Part shown: one piece after another, positions 1 through 11,200 of the stretch
Layout: each line of letters starts with the position of its first letter
How positions within the stretch are numbered: position 1 is the stretch's first letter
Source of the DNA: Montifringilla adamsi
Taxonomy: Eukaryota; Chordata; Aves; Passeriformes; Passeridae
NCBI GenBank assembly: GCA_017590115.1
Contig: JAGGNK010007559.1
Location: 4,362,020 to 4,426,019 of the forward strand
DNA length: 64,000 bases
Reading direction: 5' to 3'
Program-made: the position numbers and the translations under genes
Notes under the pieces: model-generated
Seen by the model: the letters and a program-made list of their open reading frames with translations, nothing else
Told to the model about the DNA's origin: nothing
The model's database searches: none

Positions 1-928
1 AGTGTTTCAAAATAATAGGTCTCTGCAAGACTTATCTCCAAAAGACATGGATTAAGATTTTGTATATCCTTCTTTTTAACACCCCTATAATATTTCAGAA
101 TTATGCTGTTATTGCTTAAATAATGCTCCATTCTTTCTGGCTAAACCCAGAAGGTTTTAAGAAGCATCTGTCTGTTGGGACTCTTTGGTACAAGAGGGTA
201 TTAACAGGCCTTCTGCTTCAGGATACAGAATAGCCGGAATTCCTGCTGGATATGCTTTAGATGTTAAAGGCAAAGTTTGAGCAGTAGGCATTAAGAAGAA
301 TGGAAACAAGAAACAAATGCTCAGATGAAAAGGGACAAATCCTCCTCTGTGGGATGTTTTTCTCTCTCCAGAGCACAGGAAGTCTGAATAATCTTGGATC
401 CTAATTCAGGCACCTCAGCAAGATGAGATGGACTGTGATTCCTCTAGGGCAGGTCCTCTGTCTTCATCTTGAATCCAGCCAGGTGACTCAAGCCTGAGGA
501 CAAAGGAAGGAACATTCCACAGCCTCATGAAGCAGATCAACTCTCCCGAGGAACACAGAGCAAATGAAGTCAAATCAGTTTTACTCTTGGTGTGCAAACA
601 GACGAGGGAGCATTCAGGGAAGGGCAAGAGCACAAAATCCTTCCAAGGCAAAGGTTCAAGGCTTGTTCTTTATGACAGGGGACTTCCCTCTGGAAGAGTC
701 ATTTATGAACAGTGTTAAGGCAGCAAATCACAGCTTTAAAAATTCAAAAGCAATAACTCATTCAAGGAAAAAAACACCTTTCCACAAGCACTTGTGCACA
801 GTATCAGCAAGATGAGGGAGGCTGTGTGCCCAAACAGCCACTGTGCCTCCTTTGGCTTAGGATCCAGATTCACACTCCTCCAGAGCCCTGCTACTGGACA
901 GGAAGTCAGACCAGATGTCCTCCCTTCC
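1..928. other. SCPEP1 downstream flank / 3' UTR side
   Basis: This stretch follows the SCPEP1 stop codon on the minus strand, so its upper part should be 3' UTR. I saw no clear AATAAA on the minus strand and no convincing coding exon or known repeat. The transcript end is therefore undetermined and may lie outside the window. Confidence 0.4.
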
Positions 929-3900
929 CTAGTGCTGCTGTTGAGTCACCATCCTGAGCATTTTGAGTGCCATCTCTCCTTGGTCAGCTGGTACCTAGCA
1001 CAGAGAAAAGCACAGGATAAGCAGCTGCTATAAGGAAGCAGACAGCAGCCACACACATCTTCAGTCTTCTTGCTGATTCCACCCTAAGAACTTCATTATT
1101 TACCATGTGCCCAGCCTTGAGAATCCAGAAGAAAGCAAAGTTCTCATAGGCCTTGTGGAAAGCAGCTGTCTCAGTAGATTCTGGAGACACATACAGTGCC
1201 TTCCACCTTTTCTGGCTGAACTGCTCCAAATCAGGCCACTTCAGTTTCCGGATCCACGCCTCCTGGCCTGTTGGAAATAAGAGATAGCATTGACTACCAA
1301 TACCTGGAAATTACCAATACTTGGTTCCATAGCAGCTTGGGAGTCCAGTTCAGCTGGACACCCCCTGAACCAGATACCAGTACAGCAGAGTTAGCACAGA
1401 GTCTGTGTGTTCAGCTCCTAAAACCAATTTTCTTAAGCCTAGGAAAATTCAGGACAAACTGAAACAAACCAATGGAGGGGAGAAGGGAATAAGTAAACAG
1501 TGAAGGTGTGTATGAAATGGATTTAGGATTGCACAAGTTGAACATGTGCTTCTTGGAGGCTCTGCAGCCCTAGAAATTCCAACATATTTCACTTTGCACC
1601 TCAAACACCTTGAATGTCCTGCCATGGAGAAGGATCAGCCATACCAAGTCTCCCTCCTGGAAATCAGAAGAGGCACTGTTTCTCTCTTTGTTGGACACTC
1701 ATTGAGAGGAGGCTGAAAAGGCTTTCTGTTTCCAGGTGCTGCTAGAGAAGGTGGAGGTCAAGACAGCAACAAGATCAATTCTAAGACTCAAAGAAGGACA
1801 AAGCTTTATCCTACCTGGGAACTGCTGGAAGAATTTACATGTTAACTACAGCTCAATTTTAGATGAAAATGTGATAAACTGGAGCATCACTAACTGCCAA
1901 TCTGTTTTGACAGCCTAAATACCATGCTTCCTGGATTTATTGATTGCTGTGTTGTTCATGAAGGGCATCTGAATATCTAAGTGGACAGAGACATACAAGG
2001 AATAAAGCCTTTCACAACATAGAAAGGTGTTTGTGGAGTCTGTGACTGCTGATTCTTTAACTCTGTGAGAAAAGACGAGCAGAAGGGCGCACAGCACCCT
2101 TGTTAGGCATTTCAGCAGCACTTGGCCTGGCTCCCAAACTACCCCTGCACCAAACCAGCATCTTGCAAGCAGCAAACAAAGCCCAAGGTGTGCAGGAGCC
2201 TACAATGAGAGCAGGTGTGATCACTCTTCCACTGCACCCTCCCTCATTAATTACCAGCATTCTTTGCCTATGAATGAGCATACACACATACACATCTATG
2301 TGCCTATCCAGGAGGATTAAGTGAATTATTGGCTTCACTGAAACAAGCAATTACTGATGTTGCAGATCCATTTCTCAACAGTATAATGCAGGTAAAGGAT
2401 TTGCCTCTCTCAGAGGGATATAAGCAAAACATCCTAAGTGCTGCTCATTTATGACTGTAGTATTTAAGCACTGCTAGTTAGGTAAGAGGTTTGCACAGGA
2501 GATTGGAGAAATCTGGGTAGCAATATACTGACAGCTCCACATTCTATTCATCACATGTTCTGTTTCCACCCCCAGTGAAGAAGTTCCTCACCCATGGTGT
2601 CAACAATGAGGTCCAGCTGCCCATTATAGACTGTAACACTGATATTGGCTGCCAAAAGCTGATCAACGATATCGATGACAGGTTTCATGAAGTCCTCAGC
2701 CATGTTCTCAAAGACCTGTCTGGACTGACCTGGTTGGAACCAGAAAGACAAATTTTAAGTCATGAAGGATGTCATCCCCAAGTTGGGACAGAAGCATGGG
2801 CTAAAGGTTTTAAAATGGAGTTCACAGCTGCACAAAAAACAATCCTAGCCAAAAGTGGCAGTGATTTATCAGTCTGAGGAACACGAGGACCAGACAGCAG
2901 CTGTGCTCCCACTGGAGCTCATAGACAGTGCTGTAGTTGCTGGCTCCTATTTACACACACAGAGTGCTGACATCAGCATTTAAGCCTGTTTTACACCCCC
3001 TCCTCCATAAAATGCCAGATGATACCAGACTTCTGGCAGAGAAAAACTAACAGGAATTTCAGCAAGACTGCATGAAAGACAGCAGTTCCTGAAATACAGA
3101 GGATCTTCCTCCCTCCTCCTGTATTTTTAGTTACTTGGCTAAAGATAGATACAGCAGAATCAGAACCACACCTGCTCCCACAGACCTGCCCCCCGACATC
3201 TTCATTTCTGAGATCAAAGCCCCTCCTTAGCCCCATGGACAAGGACAATTGAATGTGACCAGTTGCCAGAGTATTTTCCTACAGGATGCAATACTGTAAA
3301 ACAGTGGTAATGAGCTCATCAGGTGCACACTAGCACATAGGAAAGTACCTCCCCACTTCACACAGTCAGGAATGATCATCAGCTTCTTCCTGATGGGCCC
3401 ATTCATCAGCTCATCAAGGCTGCTCTGATGCATTTTTCTGACATGGCGCTGGTAAAGCCGCACTGAAAAACAGCGAACACTCTTTGATCAGTGGCACACT
3501 TAAGACACCATCCTGCACAGACAACACTCTTCACTGTCAGTCATGGCCAACAACCCTTTTCTAATGAAAATGCAGCACCACAGAGACAGATTTGCTTACT
3601 TTTACTAGAAACCACTGAAGTCAACCCTTATTTAGGGCAGGATGATACAGGAAGACCCCATCCATTCCTACTTTTAGCTAACACTGCACTTTTTCTGGGC
3701 ATCAGCTTCTGCTTTAACCACTTGGCTCTTCTCAACAGACCAGTTATTTTTGAGCTGCAATGTTTTACTTTCAGGAATTAATTTCACCTTCCCTTATGAA
3801 ACCAACAGAAAAAGAGCTTGAAAGAAGTTCTACACATGCGTTTTTCACATTGATGCACAAAAATAATGGAGCAATAATTTAATCAGACTGTTTCTACTGA

Positions 3901-6900
3901 TGAGACACTGGCGTCCTGTCTTAAAGACAGGAATGAAAGACAGTAAGAGGAAGTAACTTAAAAGGTCATGAAACAATGTTGCAATTATACTGACTGCTTC
4001 CTTGCTGTAATTTGTGCAGGATGTATAGGTGGAGGTGCCATCTATAGGGTTGTTCCACATTCCTATCTGTCTCTACTTATGCAACGGCAAACAAGTTCTG
4101 CTTGAGAGAATATCAACATCCATTTTAAGGATGTGCTACACTCAGACTCTTTCCACTGTCAGGGTTGAAGGTATGTGAATGGAAACACAGGGCCTCAGAA
4201 GTTCAAGTATTGAAACACAACTTACCGAGATGGAAATTTTCCTGTTCATCTGATTTCACTTCTGGAACCTCCTTAGTCAAGATGTTATAAAAGTTCACAT
4301 TGTCTGTGTTCTGAAAGCACAAGATAATTTCAGTAACGCTAATAAAAACATTTCTCAGAGATGAAGAACAATCCTTCCTGAAAAGAAAAAAGACAAAAAA
4401 AAAAGTAAATCCTAAATAAAGGACCCTGTTACTTTACTTTACACCAGGAAGATACTTGTGGAAAAACATCATTTCTACATTTGCACTGAGAAGTGAGAAA
4501 GAGATTCCTCAAGCCTGTATTGTTCACACATGGGTTGTGCCAGAGATGTTATTTACGCCTCTGATGCAGATGTGAAGCTACAGGAAGTCTTACCCTGCAT
4601 TACTCATGGCAGAGAGCTGCAGTGCCAGGTGATGCTTTTAGACAGCCCCTTCTGCCACGTCAGGTCTGGTGCTGCTCTTGCTCAACATCCTTCCAACCTA
4701 CAATCCTCCAAAATCTAAAATGCTTCCTCGAGAACATGGTGCTGGGTATGAACCACCCCCTTCTGGAGCTGCTGACAGCTGGATGTGCCCAGGCACTGCA
4801 GATTGGCAGCTCTGATGCAGCTGACAGAGGCTGACTGAATCCAAGGACAAATGTGAGCAGTGCTGCCATTAGAGAAGTTACTCCAGATTCTTGAAGCCCT
4901 GCTTTACTTGATTTTTGAGTTTTTAAAGTTCTGATGTTTAGGTCAGAAATCAGCTCACAACAGCAACTGCACAAGAACTGCAGTGCCTTCACCTGCCAGC
5001 ACCATCACAACTGAGAGGGGAAGCCAAGTAGATTTGAAAAGTAAAACAGGAACCAAAAGCTCCTCCTGAACAGCAAGAAGTGAAACCAACTATGTGCAAG
5101 GCACTGTCAGTTATGAATCACAGCAAAAAAACCCCAAAAAATATCCAAAAAAAGAAAAAAAGGAAGTGGCTCCAGATTAGCCTTTCTGTCCAAGGAAGCC
5201 AGAGCCTTATGTGTATTAAAGAATGAGATGCAACCAAGAATGAGATTTTGAAGCAACCTTTTAACAGGAGAAACCAAAGCAAAACTTTACCAGTCTTTTA
5301 TGCTGGAACTTTCTAAGTAAGGAGATGCAGTGACCCACAGTAACAGACCATAACTTGAGATTCCTTTCCATCTTGTGCACCTACTGTAGTTCTTCAAATA
5401 GAGATGTGTGCTAAACTTCAAGTTTGTGTCTTGGTGGGTGCAGTTTTCAATATTCAAAGCTTTCCAGGAGATAGAGTTTATTTAAATTGAAACTGTGGAA
5501 TCAAGAGGACTAGTTGTCTGCTGAAACCTCAGTGCAATACTGGAAGACCACAAGGGCTGTCCTGCCCACTTTCTCTGTCACCCCCCCAGCAGGGCATAGC
5601 AAACATTCCTTTTTATCAGCACTGGGATCAACAAATCCTGGCAAAAATGACTGGGCAGAGGGTTGAAGAATTCATGCCAGCTCAGCACTCACAGAAAGGA
5701 TAACTTGAAATCATGTGCCTCCCCAGACAGCAGTTAGTTCTTAATGTTGGTCAAAGATCTCACCTCTTCAATGACACCTTCAGCCTTGCCCCAGAGCTCA
5801 GTAGCCAGCCCATATTGATTTTTATTTATTGCATCCATTATTTCTTTGGCAACAGCAGTCACCTCTGCTAGACCATTATCATCAAGGAGAGACTGGAAAA
5901 CAAACACAAAGAAGGACAGCTTCAATTACAATTCCACATCCATTTATTGCTAACAGCCTCCATGCTTTCGAGGTTTTATTCAGGCAAAGATGTAATCTTA
6001 AAATTCAACATTCATTTGTACTGTATGGCAGCACAAGGGATCAGGTGAGAGTTTAAGAAAGTACTTACAGTGCTGTAAAGGTAGGGTCCCCAGGACAGCA
6101 CAGAGTCTAAACAAACAGAACAGATTTCAAACACCAAACTGGCAATCAATTATTGACATAAGATTTAACTTACTTCTCTTTTACTGGGGAAACAATATTT
6201 ATGAGAAAAATAAATGGAGATGAATTAATCAGTAAAAAGGTACAGTAAGCTCTCTTTAATCCTAAGGTTATGTACCACAGAGCAGGTTCTTTACAAATCC
6301 TGCAACATCATTAACCCCTTAGGAGTTAACCAGTGAAATTTATTTAAAGCAACCAACATGTTTTTACCAAAATGTTCTCCCCCCAGCACTGCAGCACATT
6401 ACCAGATGTCTAACAAGAGGATGAGAATTACCTAAACTCATCTGTTTGAAAAGTCACAAGGGAAAAACTAAGTTATAAAACAAATCTGTTTTATAACAGC
6501 TTTGTTTGCAAATTCTCAAGGATCAGCTGATGGCAGACAGATAAGAGTTTGCTTGGTATTGTTCTGTGCTGCAGAGAATCTGTGAAGCCTGCCCTTGCCA
6601 ATACCACTGAAGGACCAAGAGCCCTTTAATTTGCTTTTTATCCTCCACCAGACACAAATCTCACTTGCAGCCTTGTGAATCACTTGGCGGCCACATTTCA
6701 GCACAGGACTCTTACAAAACACCTCACAGGTTGTGGAGATGAGCAGGGACATTTTGCCATCCTTCCACTTCAGATACAAGTGTGCTCCTTGTTGCCTTTG
6801 CTCTCTGATTTTTCCTAATCTAGATACATTCTAAAAAGAGAGTCTTCAGTCACAAGAAGACTTGCAAGGCTGCAGTATTTATTTTTGATTTACCAGACTC

Positions 6901-9900
6901 ACTAGAGAGTTAATTCACTTCAGGCAGGGATAGCCTTTTTGAGTTCAGACACTCATGGAGTGATTACAACACCCAACAAAACAAAATGACAACAACAAAT
7001 CATCCACAGTCTGAAGAGTTTAAACATACCCAAAGGAGAAATCCATGAGTCTCCAAGAGCAGTCCCCATAAAATTGCACTTTATGGTCCCTTTTTGAACA
7101 GCCTTCGTGAATAAGAGGAAAAACAAAACAAACCACCAAGAATTAAATTTTAGCTGTTCATGACTCTAGAATCAGTTTTCTTTAAGTGAAAAAAGTAAGT
7201 AGCACTGTGAATTAGGAAATAGGGATGGTGTATTCCAGAAAATAAAAGTACTTATAGAACTTTTAAAGTGAAAAGTGAACTGTATCATCCAAGTACTTAC
7301 CTTGTGCAGCTCTAAAGCAACCCCAGCAGCCATTTTACCTCCATAAGATTCAGAAAATATGTAGAATGGGATGGTCTGGGGAGAGAAAAACCACACAAGG
7401 AACTCATTGCGTGGAGGGCAGAAGACACCTCCAACCATCTCTCACATCCCACAGGACCCAGCACTGGCTGTTCACCTCTCACCATCAAACATTTAATGTT
7501 TTTATTTTATGCTGCACACTAGGTTTCCATAACATCCTGGTGACTTGCTGGGGTTGGTTCTAAAGTATTTTGGAACTATAAGCAGCTGTGATCCCATATA
7601 TGCTGTTTGGATCACTCAACAGACAATAATCCACCCCAATGCTTATCTAACTAATCCCAAAATCAAGATACAACTTCTGAAATGTGGAAGAGACAGCGGT
7701 TATACTTGCACCACACACTATCTAGCAGCAAAACACTGCTCATCTGGAAGTCTGTTCCCTAATTATTTTTGAATTCTATTTAAAAGCAGAGAAAAATACA
7801 ACATTAAACAAGAATTCAATTCACTTACCTGGAATTCTGTTCTACACTTGAAGAATTCTCCAAGAAAAACCATCATATCAGAAACTACTGTGGTAAGGTT
7901 TTGGGCAAATAAGCTACAATCATCCACATAACTGAATCCAGTGCCCACAGGATTATCCACAAACAAGATACTGGCTGCCTGCAACTGTAGAAGCAGAAAG
8001 AAGGTTTGTATAAATCTCAGTTCAGCACCAGCAAAAAAAACTTAGTTCTGATAGCACAAATGATTAACTGAGCCAGCAAATCCCTGGACCTGAAAAAACT
8101 TGCAGAAAAATTAGGTGCAACATAAAGTCCTTCAATTTGCCAAATCTGTAATGAGAAATACACCCAAAAACTGCCAGTGATACAGAGGGAAGTCACCTAA
8201 GGGAACTCCAGAGTAGTTCAAACTATTGGTAACTCAGAGCACAAATATATTGCTCCAATTAAACTTCCACCTTCACAGGCAGCTGTAATTTGTTTTCCCT
8301 TGAAGGCCACACTGGACCTGTAATTATAAGCCATAGGTTTTACACTGCCTGCCACCCAGACAAAGCTCTGTGACTGCACACAATGAAGCTGTGATCTGAA
8401 ATAACACTTTCTACAATTTCCCTGCTCTGTCCCAGACATGTGCATTTCACAGTTCCATGGAACAGACATACTTCATTAAATCAAATTAATATCTACCCCT
8501 CAGTTCTAAACAAGGCTATTCCTGTAAGCTAATTTAATAATCACAATATTTTAACTTGAAATATTATAGTTCTACTGAACTTTAAATGAAAAATTGTTCT
8601 GTGTTTTTTTTATGTAGCAATCATCTGCTTACACAAGCTAACAAACATTTGTAATCAGTAGTTAGAAGCTGAACTCTACTGTACCCAGGTTGTATTTCTT
8701 GGTTTCATTTCTTTGTCTAATGGACCAATCTCTTCGAAGTTCCCATATCCACAGCCTGAAGATCCTGGACCTCCCTGCAGGGAAATATCAAATGACACAG
8801 ATGTTAAAAGGCAGCATGGCATAGACATGACAGATGGAAGAAAAGTAGCCAGTAAGAAAAGCAGCCAGTAAGTAGAAAGACAGACTGTAAATTTTTAGAA
8901 ATGGCTTTTGCACTACACGTTAATTTGCAGAGCAGGCTCTGTTCCTCATGGTCTTGGGCTATGCACACACATGCCATTTCTGAAAGCAAGAATTCAACAG
9001 AGAAGCATCACCCTCTTGTGAGAGCTTCTGGTGAGCTGCCTGCTATATGAGCCCAATTTCAAAACCTTATTCCCCAAATATGGAGTGCAAAAGTTAACTC
9101 TCTTCTAATGGGGGCCTTGCAAGTCATTGGCTTAATCAGCATGTACAGCTTGTGGGTTTCACACTGATGAAATAACCCAGAAAGAATAACAAGTCCTCAA
9201 GTGATTCTATTCAACAGTAACTTCTGAAATGTACTGTGGAGAACACGCCACCACTTTTATCAAACCGGGATTGTTTCCGTTTAGAAATCAACATCAATCT
9301 CTGATTATTTTATTTACTCTCTCTCTCTCTGAACACTGTTTAGACTTCAAACTCTCCAGGAAAGGAGCTGTGAAATTGCAATGCACAAAAATCACTACTG
9401 TTGTATGAAGATAAGAACAACCTCTGTTATTGCAATCGAACTTGATGGAAGGTGAGCACTTGAGGACACCCCACAACTGCAGAATGAAATCACCCTTATT
9501 TTTCCCAACCCCAACACCTCATTCACAAGGCAAGGCATTTAGAACAAGGCAGTTTTAAATTCTGTTTCTGTAGAGCTGCACAATATCAGATATCAGACTG
9601 AACCAGCCACAGATGGAAAGAATTATCACTTAGGTGTCTCTCACCAAACCTTACCTGAAGCCACAAGACAAGAGGCAACTCTGTGAAGTCTTTGGTTGGG
9701 TTATTTGCATAGTAGAGCCACCAGAACATGTGGGCCTTGCTCCGAACCTCCACATATCCCCACACCTCTTTGGGCTCTTGGGGCTGCCTCAGAACTACAC
9801 CTTGAGGGGAAATAACAATAATAAGCAACTAGGTAAAAAGACTCAGCTTTGGACTTTCCACCAGAATTGTTCCAAAACATTACATTTAAGTCTTGGGTGT

Positions 9901-10825
9901 GATAATGAGAAGTGCTACTACTATTAAAAGAAATTACTATAAGAAACCTGCCTATACTTACACCCCCACCCACAGCTGAGTTATCGTCAATGAATGAAGT
10001 GTGTAATTAAGTGCTGCCTTATCAGAGCCTGGCATTAGAGCTGCCGCCGGAATAACTGCCCAATTGCTGGAATAATTTGTTCTTGAAGTGGCCTGGGCTG
10101 AAGGCACAGCCGCAGTGAAATAACTCCCATAACCAGCTGCAATTTCGGCAAGGATCACAGAATATTCTGAGTTGAAAAAAATCAAGTTTAGCGAAGGGCC
10201 CGGGCGGGGATCGAACCCGCAGCTTTAGAGCCATTGGCTCCATGACCCGAAGAGCTGAACTCATCGCAGCGCTTTGAGCTGGGTGTCTGCGGGGACCGCA
10301 CCACTTCACAGTCCCCAAGGAGAGCAGATGCAGACAGACAGAGGGTCACTTCTGAAGGAATCCAAAATATAATTTAAGTCAGTAAAGTCTGGTCACTTAC
10401 GCAGTCAATCTACCGTCCATCTCGGACACGGAACAGACCTTTGACACTCCATCCCTTAATCTCAGGGATCAGGGCAGAACGCAACAGCGCACTGGAGCAG
10501 GAGCAATAAGGCTTTTCCACGGCCACGGTGGCCAGGCTTTGCTGCTCCCGCCGGGACTGCCGCTACCCTCTCCGTCCCTCGCGACTACCAATCGAGCAAG
10601 CGGAATTTCTTGCGGCTCAGCCCGGGCCCTGCCCGGCAGCAGCTGCGGGACATAGGAGCGCCGTGCCCGGAGGCGCCGTGCCCGGAGACGCGGCGCGGCG
10701 CCGCTCCGCTCCGCTCCCCTCCCCTCCCGTGCCGTCCTGTCCCCATCCCGGCCCGGCCCGGCCCGGCCCGTACCTGACGCCAGCAGCAGCACGGACAGCG
10801 CGGTCACAGCCCGGAGCAGCCCCAT
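929..10825 (-). CDS. SCPEP1: SCPEP1, retinoid-inducible serine carboxypeptidase (13 coding exons)
   Basis: Secretory/lysosomal serine carboxypeptidase of peptidase family S10, which removes C-terminal residues. Exons 5'->3': 10825-10774, 9800-9655, 8774-8685, 7984-7829, 7375-7301, 7102-7030, 6106-6069, 5892-5764, 4310-4226, 3462-3349, 2729-2592, 1267-1104, 994-929. All joins are GT-AG with matching phase and give 441 aa (human about 452). Exon 1 encodes a short hydrophobic signal peptide ([17 protein letters not shown]). Visible family motifs are [12 protein letters not shown], the nucleophile in SESYGGK (Ser158), [10 protein letters not shown] (Asp359) and AGHMVPADQG (His419), so the catalytic triad is intact. 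There are N-glycosylation sequons (RNTTW, QNLTT, ANISV). Exon 9 is the most diverged part against the human protein. An in-frame ATG lies 37 codons upstream at 10936, but it would put an acidic stretch ahead of the signal peptide, so I chose 10825. The gene is divergent to COIL. Confidence 0.95.
10151..10270 (-). mobile_element. tRNA-Ile-derived SINE with CR1-type 3' tail (TguSINE1-like)
   Basis: Read on the minus strand, the head resembles tRNA-Ile: a D-arm-like AGCTC...GGAGC, a degraded anticodon region, and an intact T-arm with the Pol III B box GGTTCGATCC (minus strand, 10217-10208). It is followed by a tail AACTCAGAATATTCTGTGATCC-like segment that matches the CR1 3' end also present near 29.79 kb. 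A tRNA-Ile head plus CR1 tail is the known architecture of TguSINE1 in songbirds. The element lies in SCPEP1 intron 1, in the same orientation as the gene. The family name is inferred from structure, not from a database match. Confidence 0.6.
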
Positions 10826-11200
10826 CGCTCCCTCAGCTCCCGCGGTCACGGGACCGGCCGGCCCGGCCCGCCCTGAGGCACCGCCCCCCTCGCCCGCCTC
10901 CTCCGCCTCTTCCTCCGCCTCCTCCTCCGTGTCCATGATGGCGGCCGGCGGCGGCCCGGTGCGGCTGCGGCTGGTGTTCGACCACCCTCCGCCGGCCAGT
11001 CCGGGCTGCGCGCTGTGCTGGCTGCTGCTGGAGCCGGGCCAGGCGCGGCTCGTCACCGACCTGCTCAGCCTCATCCGCCATCGCTTCGGCTTCAGCCGCC
11101 GCTCCCGCCTCAGCCTCTTCCTCGAGGGGGCGCTGCTGCCTCCCGCCGAGAGCGCGCGCCTCGTGCGTGACAACGACTCGCTGCGGTAGGGACCGGACCG
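10620..11200. promoter_or_regulatory. CpG-rich divergent promoter of SCPEP1 and COIL
   Basis: The preferred start codons of SCPEP1 (minus, 10825) and COIL (plus, 10935) are 109 bp apart inside a dense GC- and CpG-rich block that also covers both first exons. No TATA box is visible. This is the usual look of a bidirectional CpG-island promoter of two housekeeping genes. The transcription start sites are not determined, and the 5' UTRs must be very short or overlap. Confidence 0.75.

Noticed and set aside
10190..10270. A functional tRNA gene on the minus strand in SCPEP1 intron 1
   Set aside because: The T-arm and B box are good, but the acceptor stem does not pair, the anticodon stem-loop is malformed, and a CR1-type tail follows. 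A tRNA-derived SINE explains all of this.
10469..11173. A 234-codon minus-strand frame extending SCPEP1 exon 1 across COIL exon 1
   Set aside because: Only its part from 10825 to 10774 is supported, by the signal peptide and donor site. The rest is antisense to COIL and GC-rich.
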